The notes under the pieces were generated by a model. That model was given only the letters and a program-made list of their open reading frames with translations, was not told the DNA's origin and made no database searches. 64,000 bases of DNA from Comamonadaceae bacterium (GTDB taxonomy: Bacteria > Pseudomonadota > Gammaproteobacteria > Burkholderiales > Burkholderiaceae_C). Numbering within the stretch: the first letter of the stretch is position 1; every line of letters starts with the position of its first letter. A program made the position numbers and the translations under genes. Location: positions 62,001 through 126,000 of the forward strand of contig CANFOS010000003.1 of assembly GCA_947448735.1 (NCBI GenBank), given 5' to 3'. This document shows positions 1 through 8,664 of this stretch, piece after piece.

Positions 1-862
1 GCATGGCGCCGGCCATCGCGGTCACCGTGGCGCCGGCTTCACGCAGCTTGTCGACCAGCGCATCCTGATGGTCTGCACGACCGTGCAGCAGCGTCACGTC
101 ACCACCTGTAGCGGCTACGGCGCACAAGAACGTGCCAGTCTCGATCCGGTCAGCCACCACCTGGTGGGTGCAACCGTGCAGGCGCTCGACGCCTTGAATG
201 CGAATGCGGCGGGTGCCGTGACCCTCAATTTTTGCGCCCATCTTGATGAGCATTTCAGCCAAGTCACCAATCTCGGGTTCTTGCGCGGCGTTTTCCAAGA
301 TGGTCTCACCTTCGGCCAGGCTGGCTGCCATCAAGAAGTTTTCAGTCCCCGTGACTGTCACCATGTCGGTGGTGATGCTGCAACCCTTCAGTCGCGTTCT
401 GCCCTTGGGCAGTTTGGCAATCATGTAGCCGTGTTCGACCACAATCTCAGCGCCCATGGCCTGCATGCCTTTGATGTGCTGGTCTACGGGGCGCGAGCCA
501 ATCGCGCAACCGCCGGGCAGCGACACAGTGGCCTGGCCAAAGCGCGCCAGCAGCGGGCCCAGGGCCAGTACCGAGGCGCGCATGGTTTTAACCAACTCGT
601 ACGGTGCTTCAGGGGACGCCAAAGCGCCCGCGTTGATGCTGACGGTGCTCGGCACGTCTTTGTTGCGTTCTGCGGTCACACCCATGTTACGAATGAGTTT
701 GAGCATGGTGGACACGTCCTGCAGACCCGGCACGTTTTCCAAGGTGACCGTCTCAGCCGTCAACAGGGCGGCGCACAGCTCTGGCAGCGCCGCGTTTTTA
801 GCGCCAGAAATGGTGACCGTGCCGTTGAGCGTCTTGCCGCCTTTGATGAGTAACTTGTCCAT
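1..862 (-). CDS. murA: MurA, UDP-N-acetylglucosamine 1-carboxyvinyltransferase (3' end beyond window)
   Basis: Catalyses the first committed cytosolic step of peptidoglycan synthesis, transfer of enolpyruvate from PEP to UDP-GlcNAc. The first 287 codons are inside the window out of about 420 usual for the family; the C-terminus lies before position 1. The N-terminus reads [20 protein letters not shown] and is followed by GAKNAALP, both typical of MurA. The segment [15 protein letters not shown] carries the active-site cysteine that fosfomycin alkylates. The ATG at 862 lies 3 bp after the ibaG stop, so the two genes are almost certainly co-transcribed. The order mla genes, ibaG, murA is conserved widely in proteobacteria. 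Confidence 0.96.
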   Translation of the reverse strand, partial: MDKLLIKGGKTLNGTVTISGAKNAALPELCAALLTAETVTLENVPGLQDVSTMLKLIRNMGVTAERNKDVPSTVSINAGALASPEAPYELVKTMRASVLALGPLLARFGQATVSLPGGCAIGSRPVDQHIKGMQAMGAEIVVEHGYMIAKLPKGRTRLKGCSITTDMVTVTGTENFLMAASLAEGETILENAAQEPEIGDLAEMLIKMGAKIEGHGTRRIRIQGVERLHGCTHQVVADRIETGTFLCAVAATGGDVTLLHGRADHQDALVDKLREAGATVTAMAGAM

Positions 863-865
863 GGT

Positions 866-1111
866 TCAATGGTTGGAGTTGCTGGCCCACTCAGCGGGGG
901 TGAAGGTTTTCATCGACAGGGCATGCACCTCGTTGGTCTGGATGCGGCCGCCCAGGGTGGCATAGACTTTTTGGTGGCGCTGAATCAGGCGCTGGCCTTC
1001 AAAGATGCTGGAGACGATGGTGGCATACCAGTGCTGGCCGTCACCGGACAGCTCAATATGCTCGCAGGGCAGGCCACTGGCGATGATGGATTGGAGTTCT
1101 TCGCTGGTCAT
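866..1111 (-). CDS. ibaG: IbaG/BolA-family protein
   Basis: An 81-residue BolA-like protein. Members of this family pair with monothiol glutaredoxins through a shared [2Fe-2S] cluster and affect Fe-S handling and envelope stress. The sequence shows the BolA core, including HQKVYATLGG and a conserved histidine in NEVHALSMKT. The length and the position between the mla/ABC genes and murA fit IbaG (YrbA) rather than BolA proper. It starts 4 bp after the permease gene and ends 3 bp before murA, so translation is probably coupled. The exact role in this organism is inferred from the family. Confidence 0.92.
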   Translation of the reverse strand: MTSEELQSIIASGLPCEHIELSGDGQHWYATIVSSIFEGQRLIQRHQKVYATLGGRIQTNEVHALSMKTFTPAEWASNSNH

Positions 1112-1115
1112 ATGT

Positions 1116-1871
1116 TTAATGTCTTATTTTGTAGCCCGTGCGCAGCATGTTGATGGCGATGCCGCTGACAAGCGCCAAGGCAGTCGAGACGATGCCCAGG
1201 CTGAGCCAAGGCGACACATCGCTGACACCGAAAAAACCATATCTGAAGCCGTCAATCAGGTAGAAAAACGGGTTCAAGTGGCTGACGGTTTGCCAAAACG
1301 GCGGCAGTGAATGGATCGAGTAAAACACGCCGCTTAAAAACGTCATCGGCATGATGACGAAGTTTTGAAACGCCGCCATCTGGTCGAATTTATCCGACCA
1401 CAAGCCGGCAATCACGCCCAGCGCACCCAGCATGGAGGCACCCAGCATGGCAAACAGCACGATCCACAAGGGGTGAGCAAAGTCAGGCCGGCCAAAGTAA
1501 GCCGTCACAATAAACACGCCCGTACCCACCAGCAAACCACGCGCGACGGCAGCGCCCACATACGCAACAAACCAGTGCCAGTGCGACAGCGGTGTGAGCA
1601 GCAAAAACACCAAGCTGCCCATGATTTTGCTTTGAATCAGTGACGATGAACTGTTGGCGAAAGCGTTTTGCAGCACGCTCATCATCACCAAGCCGGGCAC
1701 CAAAAAGGCGGTGTAATTGACCGTGCCGTAGACCAAAACCCGCCCCTCCAGCACATGGCCAAAAATCAGCATGTACATGACGGCTGTCAGTACCGGAGCG
1801 CCCACGGTTTGAAAGCCAACTTTCCAGAAACGCAAGGTTTCCTTGTAGAGCAGCGTTTGCCAACCCGTCAT
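1116..1871 (-). CDS. ABC-2 type transporter permease (YadH-like)
   Basis: A 251-residue integral membrane protein with about six hydrophobic segments and the ABC-2 permease layout: a short cytosolic N-terminus followed by the segment at LTAVMYMLIFGHVL, and a conserved motif near VIMPMTFLSGVFYS in the second half. It overlaps the upstream ATPase gene by 4 bp (ATGA), a sign of translational coupling and a joint complex. The pair resembles E. coli YadG/YadH, whose substrate is not established. Its location inside the mla-murA cluster suggests envelope lipid or polymer export, but that is inference only. Confidence 0.9.
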   Translation of the reverse strand: MTGWQTLLYKETLRFWKVGFQTVGAPVLTAVMYMLIFGHVLEGRVLVYGTVNYTAFLVPGLVMMSVLQNAFANSSSSLIQSKIMGSLVFLLLTPLSHWHWFVAYVGAAVARGLLVGTGVFIVTAYFGRPDFAHPLWIVLFAMLGASMLGALGVIAGLWSDKFDQMAAFQNFVIMPMTFLSGVFYSIHSLPPFWQTVSHLNPFFYLIDGFRYGFFGVSDVSPWLSLGIVSTALALVSGIAINMLRTGYKIRH

Positions 1872-2806
1872 GCTTTGACCCCTGCTTGTCCAGATTTGTC
1901 GGACATGACGTCAAGGAACACGTCTTCCAGATCAGCTTTTCGTATCTCCACGTCTTCAGCCACCAGTCCAGCCTGGCGAATCGCTGCCAGATACTGCTCG
2001 ATCTCGTTGGCATTGTGGGCGGGGAACTGCACAATGCGGCCGGTAATGCGGGCCTGGTCCGCCAGCGCCTGAGGCAATTGACTGTCAATCTTGAAGCGCA
2101 GGACGTTCGAAGAAGCGGCTTTGAGCAGTTCAGAGGTTTGCGCCAGCGCCACGACCTTGCCTTGTTTAAGCATCGCAATACGGCTGCACAATGCCTCTGC
2201 TTCTTCCAGATAGTGCGTGGTAAGCAGCACAGTGCTGCCTTGCTTGTTGAGTTTGGCGATGAATTGCCACAGCGTTTGGCGCAACTCGACATCGACACCT
2301 GCCGTGGGTTCGTCAAGCACAATGACTTTGGGTTTGTGAACCAGGGCCTGCGCCACCAGAACGCGGCGCTTCATCCCACCCGACAGTTGGCGCATGTTGG
2401 CGTTGGCCTTGTCCGCCAGGCCAAGACTGGACAGCAGCTCGTCTATCCACGCATCGTTTTTTTTAATGCCGAAGTAGCCGGATTGGATGCGCAAGGCTTC
2501 GCGAACGCTGAAAAACGGGTCAAACACCAGTTCTTGCGGCACCACACCCAATGTGCGGCGAGCGGCAGCGTAATCGGACAGAACATCGTGGCCGTGCACG
2601 GTGACCTTACCGCCGCTGGCGCGCGACAAACCCGCCAGAATGCTGATAAGAGAGGTTTTACCTGCGCCATTGGGACCGAGCAGGCCGAAGAATTCGCCCT
2701 GATGGATGTCAAAGCTCACGTCGTCCAGGGCTTTGACGGCTGGGCCTGATTGACCGCGTTTGCTGGGGTAGGTTTTCGAAACTGATTGAAAGGAGATGGC
2801 TGGCAT
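1868..2806 (-). CDS. ABC transporter ATP-binding protein (YadG-like)
   Basis: A 312-residue ATPase, the partner of the ABC-2 permease that follows with a 4 bp overlap. Visible motifs: Walker A GPNGAGKTS near residue 45, signature LSGGMKRRVLVAQAL near 140, Walker B VIVLDEPTAGVD, and the switch histidine in TTHYLEEAE. The C-terminal ~80 residues after the nucleotide-binding domain form the extra domain common in the CcmA/YadG subfamily. About 80 bp separate it from the MlaB gene upstream, so it may be read from the mla promoter. The substrate is unknown. Confidence 0.92.
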   Translation of the reverse strand: MPAISFQSVSKTYPSKRGQSGPAVKALDDVSFDIHQGEFFGLLGPNGAGKTSLISILAGLSRASGGKVTVHGHDVLSDYAAARRTLGVVPQELVFDPFFSVREALRIQSGYFGIKKNDAWIDELLSSLGLADKANANMRQLSGGMKRRVLVAQALVHKPKVIVLDEPTAGVDVELRQTLWQFIAKLNKQGSTVLLTTHYLEEAEALCSRIAMLKQGKVVALAQTSELLKAASSNVLRFKIDSQLPQALADQARITGRIVQFPAHNANEIEQYLAAIRQAGLVAEDVEIRKADLEDVFLDVMSDKSGQAGVKA

Positions 2807-2888
2807 GAACCCGCTATTTTAGGGGGTTCGAAGGGCCGGGGCACTGCGGTTGCCATATGGCCCAGGCGGGGCAAGCTTATCGACGAGG

Positions 2889-3158
2889 CTAAATCGCAGA
2901 CGGAACCAGTTCAGCCACGCCGTACAAGAGTGCCAGTTGACTCAGCCGGGCAGGCATGCCATGAACCGAAAAGGTCTTGCCCGCAGCCAGAGCCTCCCGC
3001 CTGCAGGCCAGCATCAATGCCAAGGCTGACGAATCAAACTGTGTCAAAGCGGTGGCATCAAGCACCACGGCAGTCTTCGCTGAAACCATTTGGGTTTTCA
3101 AGCCGCGCGCTGTGTCGACTGCCTGGGCGTGGGTAACAACGGATGGCAACGTCAACAC
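2889..3158 (-). CDS. mlaB: MlaB-like STAS-domain protein
   Basis: A STAS-domain protein of about 89 residues expected to bind the MlaF ATPase and support the MlaFEDB inner-membrane complex. The core runs from VVLDATALTQFDSSALALML, where D-S-S is the STAS signature serine region, to LLYGVAELVPSAI. I place the start at GTG 3158 (or TTG 3155), about 10 bp after the mlaC stop with a purine stretch upstream. An ATG at 3218 would overlap mlaC by 50 bp and add about 20 residues that do not look like a STAS fold. It follows mlaC as in other beta- and gammaproteobacteria. Confidence 0.82.
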   Translation of the reverse strand: MLTLPSVVTHAQAVDTARGLKTQMVSAKTAVVLDATALTQFDSSALALMLACRREALAAGKTFSVHGMPARLSQLALLYGVAELVPSAI

Positions 3159-3168
3159 CGTCTTGCTC

Positions 3169-3798
3169 TCAGGACTTCTTGGCGCTGTTGCTTTTGTTGC
3201 GCTCGGACAGCGAGGCAATCAGGCCATCGATACCCTTGGCATTGATTTCTTGCGAAAACTGGGTACGGTAGGTTTCAACCAGCCACACGCCCAGCACGTT
3301 CAGGTCATAAATTTTCCAGCCAGCAGGTGTTTTTTCCAGGCGATAGTCGAGTTGGATGGGGTCACCCCGGCCCAGCACTTCGGTGCGCACCACCACCTCG
3401 GTATCAGCAGCCGCCGCGCGCAGGGGCTTGACACTGATGGTCTGGTCTTTGACTTGGGCCAGTGCGCCGGAATAGGTACGGATCAAAAGGGTTTTGAACT
3501 CATCCTGCAATTTCTTTTGCTGCTCTGCCGTGGCCTGACGCCAACTGCGGCCCACCGCAGAAGCCGTCATCCGGGTGAAGTTGACGTTTGGCATGATCTG
3601 GCTGTCCACCAGTGACATGACTTTGGTCATGTCGCCTGATTGCACTGATTTATCAGCCTTGATGTTATCGAGCACCTCAGAAGCCACCCGCTTGATCAGC
3701 CCATCAGGAGATTCATCAGCAGCCCGAGCAAGGGGAGCGGCCAGCAGCATGGCAGTCATGACCAGAGAAGCAAGTTGCAGGGCAGTTCTACGTAGCAT
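3169..3798 (-). CDS. mlaC: MlaC, periplasmic phospholipid-binding protein
   Basis: A 209-residue exported protein that ferries phospholipids between outer-membrane MlaA and inner-membrane MlaFEDB. A Sec signal peptide is visible (MLRRTALQLASLVMTAMLLA, with cleavage probable after APLARA). The mature part has the MlaC/Ttg2D pattern: SLVDSQIMPNVNFTRMT, then GRSWRQATAEQQKKLQDEF, and the C-terminal VWLVETYRTQFSQEI. It lies 78 bp downstream of mlaA and just before mlaB. Betaproteobacterial mla operons often carry mlaA inside the operon, as here. Confidence 0.95.
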   Translation of the reverse strand: MLRRTALQLASLVMTAMLLAAPLARAADESPDGLIKRVASEVLDNIKADKSVQSGDMTKVMSLVDSQIMPNVNFTRMTASAVGRSWRQATAEQQKKLQDEFKTLLIRTYSGALAQVKDQTISVKPLRAAAADTEVVVRTEVLGRGDPIQLDYRLEKTPAGWKIYDLNVLGVWLVETYRTQFSQEINAKGIDGLIASLSERNKSNSAKKS

Positions 3799-3876
3799 GT
3801 TGGGCTTTCAAAAATGGGCTTTGCCCTTGTGTAACGCGGCTGATCGTCCGCAGTGTACTTGCCAGGGGTTTTTCTT

Positions 3877-4650
3877 TTATTTGGCAGCAGGAACGGTCGC
3901 AGGAACCGGCAGATCGTAACGCTCTTCCTTGGACGGGGTATCTTCAGGCGCCGTGTGACGGCCGATCGAGTTGGCACGACGCTGCAAATATAAATCGCGG
4001 GTAAAACTGTATTTGTCCAGCGATGCCTGCTCGAGCACGGTTTCCGTGCCTAAAAATTCAGCGCGTTTGTCCACCACACGCAGGCCGATCATGGCGTTGC
4101 GGGCCGGCACATTTTTGACATTACCCACGAGTTCAACATTCGAATCGACCAACGTTCCGACCGAGTCTCGCACCGACGAAGGCCCGAAAAACGGCAGCAC
4201 GACATAGGCACCGGATTGCACTCCCCAATAACCCAGCGTTTGACCAAAGTCCTGCTTGTTTCTAAGCAAACGCATTTCTGTGCCGATATCGAACACGCCA
4301 GCAAAGCCAAAAATGCTGTTGAAAGCCACGCGCATGCCGGTCTCCAGCGTTTCTTTTGGCTTGAGCTGCAAAGCGTTGTTAGCCACCGACAAGACATCGG
4401 CGATATTGTTGAAGAAGTTGTTGACCCCTGTGCGCACCGGAGAAGGTGTGATGTCCTTGTAGGCCGTTGCCACGGGAACGAAGATGGCACGATCGAGTCC
4501 GTCGTTGACATTGAAAACCGTTCGGTTAAACGGCTCCAGCGGGTCTGCCGGGTTGGCATTGGGGCCTGTGGCACAGCCTTGCACCAAGACGACTAGCAGG
4601 CCGAGCGCAGCCATTCGCAATGCGCGGATCGTCAGATAAATGGCGTTCAT
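3877..4650 (-). CDS. mlaA: MlaA (VacJ), outer-membrane phospholipid-removal lipoprotein
   Basis: A 257-residue lipoprotein that extracts mislocalised phospholipids from the outer leaflet. The signal peptide ends in a lipobox, LVQGC, with Cys26 the lipidation site. Family motifs follow: DPLEPFNRTVFNVND, the NNFFNN segment, FGFAGVFDIGTEMRL, GQTLGYWGVQSGAYVVLPFF and the FGPSSVRDSVG region. The start ATG overlaps the mlaD stop by 4 bp, so expression is coupled to the inner-membrane part of the system. The length matches the family. Confidence 0.95.
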   Translation of the reverse strand: MNAIYLTIRALRMAALGLLVVLVQGCATGPNANPADPLEPFNRTVFNVNDGLDRAIFVPVATAYKDITPSPVRTGVNNFFNNIADVLSVANNALQLKPKETLETGMRVAFNSIFGFAGVFDIGTEMRLLRNKQDFGQTLGYWGVQSGAYVVLPFFGPSSVRDSVGTLVDSNVELVGNVKNVPARNAMIGLRVVDKRAEFLGTETVLEQASLDKYSFTRDLYLQRRANSIGRHTAPEDTPSKEERYDLPVPATVPAAK

Positions 4651-5189
4651 TTTTTGTCGTTGCTCCCTTGTGCTGGTGCTGGTGCTGGTGCTGGTGCTGG
4701 TGCTGGTGTTGCGGCTGTGGCTGCCGGCGTGCTGCTGTCCGCAGCTTTGCTGTACAAAAATTGGCTGATCAGGGTTTCCAGCACCACGGCGGACTGGGTT
4801 TGTTTGATGACATCGCCAGCAGCCATGTTTTTGTCGCTGGCGCCTGCTTCGATGCCGATGTATTGCTCACCCAGCAAACCGCTGGTCAAAATTTTCAAGG
4901 ATGAATCTTTGGGAAAAACATACTTGCTTTCCATGGCCAAGTTCACGCTGGCCTGATAGGACTTGTCGTCAAAGCTGATGTTTTCAACCCGACCGATCAC
5001 CACGCCTGCGCTTTTGACGGCGGCGCGCGGCTTCAAACCACCGATATTGTCGAACTTGGCAGTGACTTTGTAGGATGTGTCGAAGTTCAAGCTCAGCAAA
5101 TTAGCCGACTTGAGGGCAAGAAACAAAATCGCTACCCCGCCTATCAGCACAAACAAGCCTACCCACAGATCAGTTTTTGAGCGTTGCAT
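4647..5189 (-). CDS. mlaD: MlaD, MCE-domain lipid-transport protein
   Basis: An approximately 180-residue inner-membrane-anchored MCE protein that forms the periplasmic hexameric ring of MlaFEDB. One N-terminal membrane segment (WVGLFVLIGGVAILFLAL) is followed by the MCE domain (KFDNIGGLKPRAAVKSAGVV, then GLLGEQYIGIEAG). The C-terminus is unusual, a low-complexity stretch of alternating Ala-Pro encoded by a GGTGCT hexamer array. I chose ATG 5189 (MQRSKTDLW) because the longer reading begins with TTG at 5204; a GAAAGA ribosome-binding site precedes the ATG. It overlaps mlaA by 4 bp. Confidence 0.94.
   Translation of the reverse strand: MQRSKTDLWVGLFVLIGGVAILFLALKSANLLSLNFDTSYKVTAKFDNIGGLKPRAAVKSAGVVIGRVENISFDDKSYQASVNLAMESKYVFPKDSSLKILTSGLLGEQYIGIEAGASDKNMAAGDVIKQTQSAVVLETLISQFLYSKAADSSTPAATAATPAPAPAPAPAPAQGSNDKK
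4671..4710. repeat. Hexanucleotide tandem repeat GGTGCT within mlaD
   Basis: Five perfect GGTGCT units run from 4675 to 4704, with partial units at both ends. Read on the minus strand they encode Ala-Pro repeats in the MlaD tail. The unit is 6 bp, so slippage would change the tail length by two residues per unit without shifting the frame. Confidence 0.93.
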
Positions 5190-5256
5190 CGTTTTTTCTT
5201 TCAAATTCCATCTGGCAGCCCCGTGACGCGTTCACCCATTTTCGCATGGCCTCAAG

Positions 5257-6048
5257 CTAGATGCTGAACATCAGGGTGGTGAGCAAAAAGTCCAGGCCCA
5301 GCACTGCCAGCGACGCCACGACAACGGTTCGGGTCGTGGCCCGGGACACCCCTTCTGGCGTGGGCTGCGCCTCAAAACCCTGGTAAAGCGCCACAAAAGT
5401 CACCGTGACACCAAACACACAGCTTTTGACGATGCCGTTGCCAACGTCACGCCACACGTCCACGCCGCCTTGCATCTGGCTCCAGAACGCGCCAGCGTCA
5501 ATGCCAATCATGAGGACGCCGACGATCCAGCCGCCAAGCACACCTACGGCACTGAACACCGCCGCCAGCAGCGGCATGGCAATGATGCCGCCCCAAAAGC
5601 GCGGTGCCAGAATGCGGCGCACCGGGTCCACGGCCATCATTTCCATCGCCGACAACTGCTCACCGGCTTTCATCAGGCCAATTTCAGCCGTCAGAGCGGT
5701 ACCGGCACGGCCAGCAAACAGCAGCGCCGTGATCACTGGCCCCAATTCACGCACCAAACTGAGCGCCACCAGCAAACCCAAAGCCTCTGAAGATCCATAG
5801 CGCTGCAGCGTGTAGTAGCCCTGCAAGCCGAGCACAAAACCGACAAACAGGCCAGACACCGAAATGATGGCGAGCGAATAATTGCCCAAAAAGAAGATCT
5901 GGTCACGAACCAGGCCAAAACGGCTGAGGACCGAGCCGGTGTTGGTGCATAGCCGAATAAACAGACGCGTGGCATAGCCCAGGTGGCCAAGTTGCTGGCG
6001 CGCCGCAAAGCCCAGCCTGGAGATCAAGTTTGGTTCGGCTTGGCTCAT
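5257..6048 (-). CDS. mlaE: MlaE, phospholipid ABC transporter permease
   Basis: A permease of about 263 residues of the MlaE/YrbE family, the membrane part of MlaFEDB. Family motifs include FVGFVLGLQGYYTLQRYG, the conserved LVRELGPVITALLFAGRAGT and EIGLMKAGEQLSAMEMM, followed by APRFWGGIIAMPLL. About five membrane segments are visible. The ATG at 6048 shares its A with the mlaF stop (TGATG), so mlaF and mlaE are coupled. The longer TTG start at 6051 adds one residue and is less likely. A 67 bp gap separates it from mlaD. Confidence 0.95.
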   Translation of the reverse strand: MSQAEPNLISRLGFAARQQLGHLGYATRLFIRLCTNTGSVLSRFGLVRDQIFFLGNYSLAIISVSGLFVGFVLGLQGYYTLQRYGSSEALGLLVALSLVRELGPVITALLFAGRAGTALTAEIGLMKAGEQLSAMEMMAVDPVRRILAPRFWGGIIAMPLLAAVFSAVGVLGGWIVGVLMIGIDAGAFWSQMQGGVDVWRDVGNGIVKSCVFGVTVTFVALYQGFEAQPTPEGVSRATTRTVVVASLAVLGLDFLLTTLMFSI

Positions 6049-6893
6049 CAACGCTTGCCCTTTTGCGCTGCAGCAGGGTTGCCAAAGTCAGTGGCCACAT
6101 CTGGGCCGGGATAATGAAACTTGACCGGCCCTTCGCTCAGCGCATTGACAAACTGGTGGACCAGCGGGTCTTTCGAATGGCGCACCTCGTCAGGCGTACC
6201 CTGAGCCGCAATGCCGCCATTAGCCAAGATGATCACCTTGTCGGCAATTTTGAAAGTTTCTTCCAGGTCATGCGACACGATGATGGACGTGATGCCCAGC
6301 GTGTCATTGAGCTGGCGAATCAGTTGTGCGGCAGTGCCGAGCGAGATCGGGTCCAGTCCGGCAAAGGGCTCGTCGTACATGATGAGTTCGGGGTCTAGCA
6401 CAATGGCCCGGGCTAGGGCTACGCGGCGTGCCATGCCGCCAGAAATTTCACTTGGCATCAAGTCGCGCGCGCCGCGCAAACCGACAGCGTTGAGCTTCAT
6501 CAGCACGATGTCACGGATCAAATCGGCAGTTAAATCGGTGTGCTCGCGCAGCGCAAAGGCAACGTTGTCAAAAACGCTCAAGTCAGTGAACAGCGCACCA
6601 AACTGAAACAGCATGCCCATGCGGCGCCGTGCGGCATATAAATCGGCCTGCGTCATGCTGCCAACGTTTTTTCCGTCAAACAGAGCCTGGCCACTGTTGG
6701 CTTTTTGTTGCCCACCAATCAGCCGCAACACGGTGGTTTTGCCGCCGCCGGATGCCCCCATGAGCGCTGTGACTTTGCCGCGCGGCACTGAAAGCGTGAC
6801 TTTGTCGAGAACGACGCGATCAAAGCCAGAGCCCGGGTAGGAAAAGGTGACATCCTTGAATTCCACCAAGGAGCTGGGGTCTGGCTGCGACAT
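6048..6893 (-). CDS. mlaF: MlaF, phospholipid ABC transporter ATPase
   Basis: A 281-residue ATPase powering the Mla complex in the cytosol. Walker A GASGGGKTT, signature EISGGMARRVALARAI, Walker B ELIMYDEPFAGLDPIS and the switch histidine in IIVSHDLEETFKIAD are all present. The C-terminal ~40 residues after the ATPase core (VHQFVNALSEGPVKFHYPG) are the tail that in E. coli MlaF contacts MlaB and the neighbouring subunit. It is the first gene of the mla operon. A possible -10 (TATGAT on the minus strand, plus-strand 6922-6927) lies about 30 bp upstream. Confidence 0.95.
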   Translation of the reverse strand: MSQPDPSSLVEFKDVTFSYPGSGFDRVVLDKVTLSVPRGKVTALMGASGGGKTTVLRLIGGQQKANSGQALFDGKNVGSMTQADLYAARRRMGMLFQFGALFTDLSVFDNVAFALREHTDLTADLIRDIVLMKLNAVGLRGARDLMPSEISGGMARRVALARAIVLDPELIMYDEPFAGLDPISLGTAAQLIRQLNDTLGITSIIVSHDLEETFKIADKVIILANGGIAAQGTPDEVRHSKDPLVHQFVNALSEGPVKFHYPGPDVATDFGNPAAAQKGKR

Positions 6894-6967
6894 GAAAAAT
6901 TAAGAGCGGATAGGAGCGTTCATCATAAAGGGGATTCATTGCTGCAAAAAAATGTACTTCTGAATAC

Positions 6968-7002
6968 AAAAAGGCTCAAAAACGCGGTTTTTGAGCCTTT
7001 TT
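6968..7002. terminator. Bidirectional rho-independent terminator between gltD and mlaF
   Basis: A near-perfect stem of 16 bp (AAAAAGGCTCAAAAAC against GTTTTTGAGCCTTTTT) with a GCG loop. The flanking A and T runs give a U-tract in both directions. It would end gltBD transcription on the minus strand before the mla promoter. Confidence 0.88.
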
Positions 7003-7014
7003 ATTTCGAAACTA

Positions 7015-7077
7015 CCGCGTTTTTAGGCTTCTCGCCCAATCAATACAAGCGCGGAAAGCTCATTTTTTGATAGCTAG
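7015..7077 (-). repeat. Family A interspersed repeat, copy 1
   Basis: Minus-strand reading contains AGCTATCAAAAAATGAGCT, then GCGCTTGTATTGATTGGGCG and AGAAGCC, matching other family A copies in this window (TATNNATTGGGC/GGCC box preceded by an ATAGCT arm). It lies directly after the gltD stop codon at 7082. Confidence 0.7.
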
Positions 7078-7081
7078 ATGA

Positions 7082-8548
7082 TTATCGTGGCAAGTCGCTG
7101 AACCCCATCAAAAACTCATCCACAGACCGAGCTGCCTGGCGACCTTCCCGAATGGCCCAAACAACGAGGCTTTGCCCACGGCGAATGTCACCGGCCACAA
7201 ACACTTTCGGCACATTGGTGGCATAACCGCCGATCAATGCGTCGCTGGCCTTGGCGTTGCCACGGTTGTCTTTGTCGATGCCAAACGATTCGAGGATAGA
7301 AGCGACCGGGGACACAAAACCCATGGCCAACAGCACCAGGTCCGCCTTGAGGGTTTGCTCAGACCCGGCGACTTCCACCATCTTGCCATTGACCCATTCG
7401 ACGCGTACCGTTTTCAAACCCGTGACTTTGCCTTTTTCACCCAGCAGCTCTTTGGTAGAAATCGCAAATTCGCGCTCGCAGCCTTCCTCATGGCTGGAGC
7501 TGGTACGCAATTTGACGGGCCAGTACGGCCAGGTCATGGGGCGGTTTTCTTCTTCCGGCGGCTGGGGCATCAGCTCAAACTGCGTGACGCTGACAGCGCC
7601 GTGGCGGTTGCTGGTGCCCACACAGTCGCTGCCGGTGTCGCCACCGCCAATCACGATGACGTGTTTACCGTCAGCGCGCAGCTGGCCTTTGACTTTGTCA
7701 CCGGCATTGACCTTGTTTTGCGACGGCAAAAACTCCATGGCGAAGTGCACGCCGTCCAGGTCACGCCCCGGCACAGGCAGGTCGCGTGACTGTTCAGCGC
7801 CGCCCGTCAGCATGACGGCGTCAAAGTCTTTTTGCAGTTGTTCTGGGCTGATCGTTTCTTTCGCCCAGTTGGTGACTTTGCTGTCTTTGGGCAAATGACC
7901 AACCATCACGCCGCACTTGAAGGTCACGCCTTCCGCCGTCATTTGCTCGACCCGGCGGTCGATGTGGAGTTTCTCCATCTTGAAGTCCGGAATGCCGTAG
8001 CGCAGCAGGCCGCCGACGCGGTCATTCTTTTCAAACAGCGTCACATCATGACCAGCGCGCGCCAGCTGCTGGGCGGCGGCCATGCCTGCAGGGCCGCTGC
8101 CGACGATGGCGACTTTTTTACCGGTTTTGTGCTTTGGCAATTGCGGTTTGACCCAGCCCTCAGACCAGGCCCGGTCGATGATGGCGTGCTCGATCGACTT
8201 GATGCCGACGGCATCGTCATTCACGTTCAGTGTGCAGGCCGCTTCGCACGGCGCTGGGCAAATGCGACCGGTGAACTCGGGAAAGTTGTTCGTGCTGTGC
8301 AGCGTGTCAATCGCGTTTTTCCAGTCAGCGCGAAACACCATGTCGTTGAAGTCAGGAATGATGTTGTTGACCGGGCAGCCCGTGTTGCAAAACGGCGTGC
8401 CGCAGTCCATGCAGCGTGCCGATTGCTTTTTGGCCTGCTCGTCATCCAGACCAATGACAAACTCTTTGTAGTTCTTCAGCCGCTCGGGCACAGGTTTGTA
8501 GCCCTCTTCCAAACGCTCAAATTCCATGAAGCCGGTGATTTTTCCCAT
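7082..8548 (-). CDS. gltD: Glutamate synthase [NADPH] small subunit
   Basis: A 488-residue beta subunit that takes electrons from NADPH and passes them through FAD and [4Fe-4S] clusters to GltB for ammonia assimilation. The N-terminus has cysteine motifs [14 protein letters not shown] and [11 protein letters not shown] for the clusters. An FAD site follows ([14 protein letters not shown], near residue 147), then an NADPH site ([13 protein letters not shown], near 300). It ends with the FAD/GD motif [18 protein letters not shown]. It follows gltB on the same strand with 116 bp between them holding a family A repeat. The length is usual for the family. Confidence 0.97.
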   Translation of the reverse strand: MGKITGFMEFERLEEGYKPVPERLKNYKEFVIGLDDEQAKKQSARCMDCGTPFCNTGCPVNNIIPDFNDMVFRADWKNAIDTLHSTNNFPEFTGRICPAPCEAACTLNVNDDAVGIKSIEHAIIDRAWSEGWVKPQLPKHKTGKKVAIVGSGPAGMAAAQQLARAGHDVTLFEKNDRVGGLLRYGIPDFKMEKLHIDRRVEQMTAEGVTFKCGVMVGHLPKDSKVTNWAKETISPEQLQKDFDAVMLTGGAEQSRDLPVPGRDLDGVHFAMEFLPSQNKVNAGDKVKGQLRADGKHVIVIGGGDTGSDCVGTSNRHGAVSVTQFELMPQPPEEENRPMTWPYWPVKLRTSSSHEEGCEREFAISTKELLGEKGKVTGLKTVRVEWVNGKMVEVAGSEQTLKADLVLLAMGFVSPVASILESFGIDKDNRGNAKASDALIGGYATNVPKVFVAGDIRRGQSLVVWAIREGRQAARSVDEFLMGFSDLPR

Positions 8549-8599
8549 GATGCTGTCCTGTGCGAATAGTTTGCTTTAAAAGGCCTTTTTGAGGCTGTT

Positions 8600-8657
8600 T
8601 TAGATGACTTTCAGTGCTGCAGCCCAATGAAAGCTTGGGCGAGCAGCTCCTGAATTA
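8600..8657. repeat. Family A interspersed repeat, copy 2 (gltB-gltD spacer)
   Basis: Contains AGCCCAATGAAAGCTTGGGC followed by GAGCAGCTCCTGAATTAAGAG. This matches the box-plus-arm layout of copies at 14416 and 33036 in the same orientation. It fills most of the 116 bp gltB-gltD intergenic space. Confidence 0.65.
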
Positions 8658-8664
8658 AGAGTGC

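Noticed and set aside
68..853. Long plus-strand ORF of 261 codons at the window start, and similar long plus-strand ORFs opposite gltB, gltD, dgt and groEL.
   Set aside because: They mirror convincing genes on the other strand in GC-rich DNA, contain His/Gln/Ala-rich nonsense and lack any family motif.
4671..4710. Short tandem repeats considered as a CRISPR fragment.
   Set aside because: The unit is 6 bp with no spacers and it lies inside mlaD coding sequence. No CRISPR array or cas gene is present anywhere in the window.
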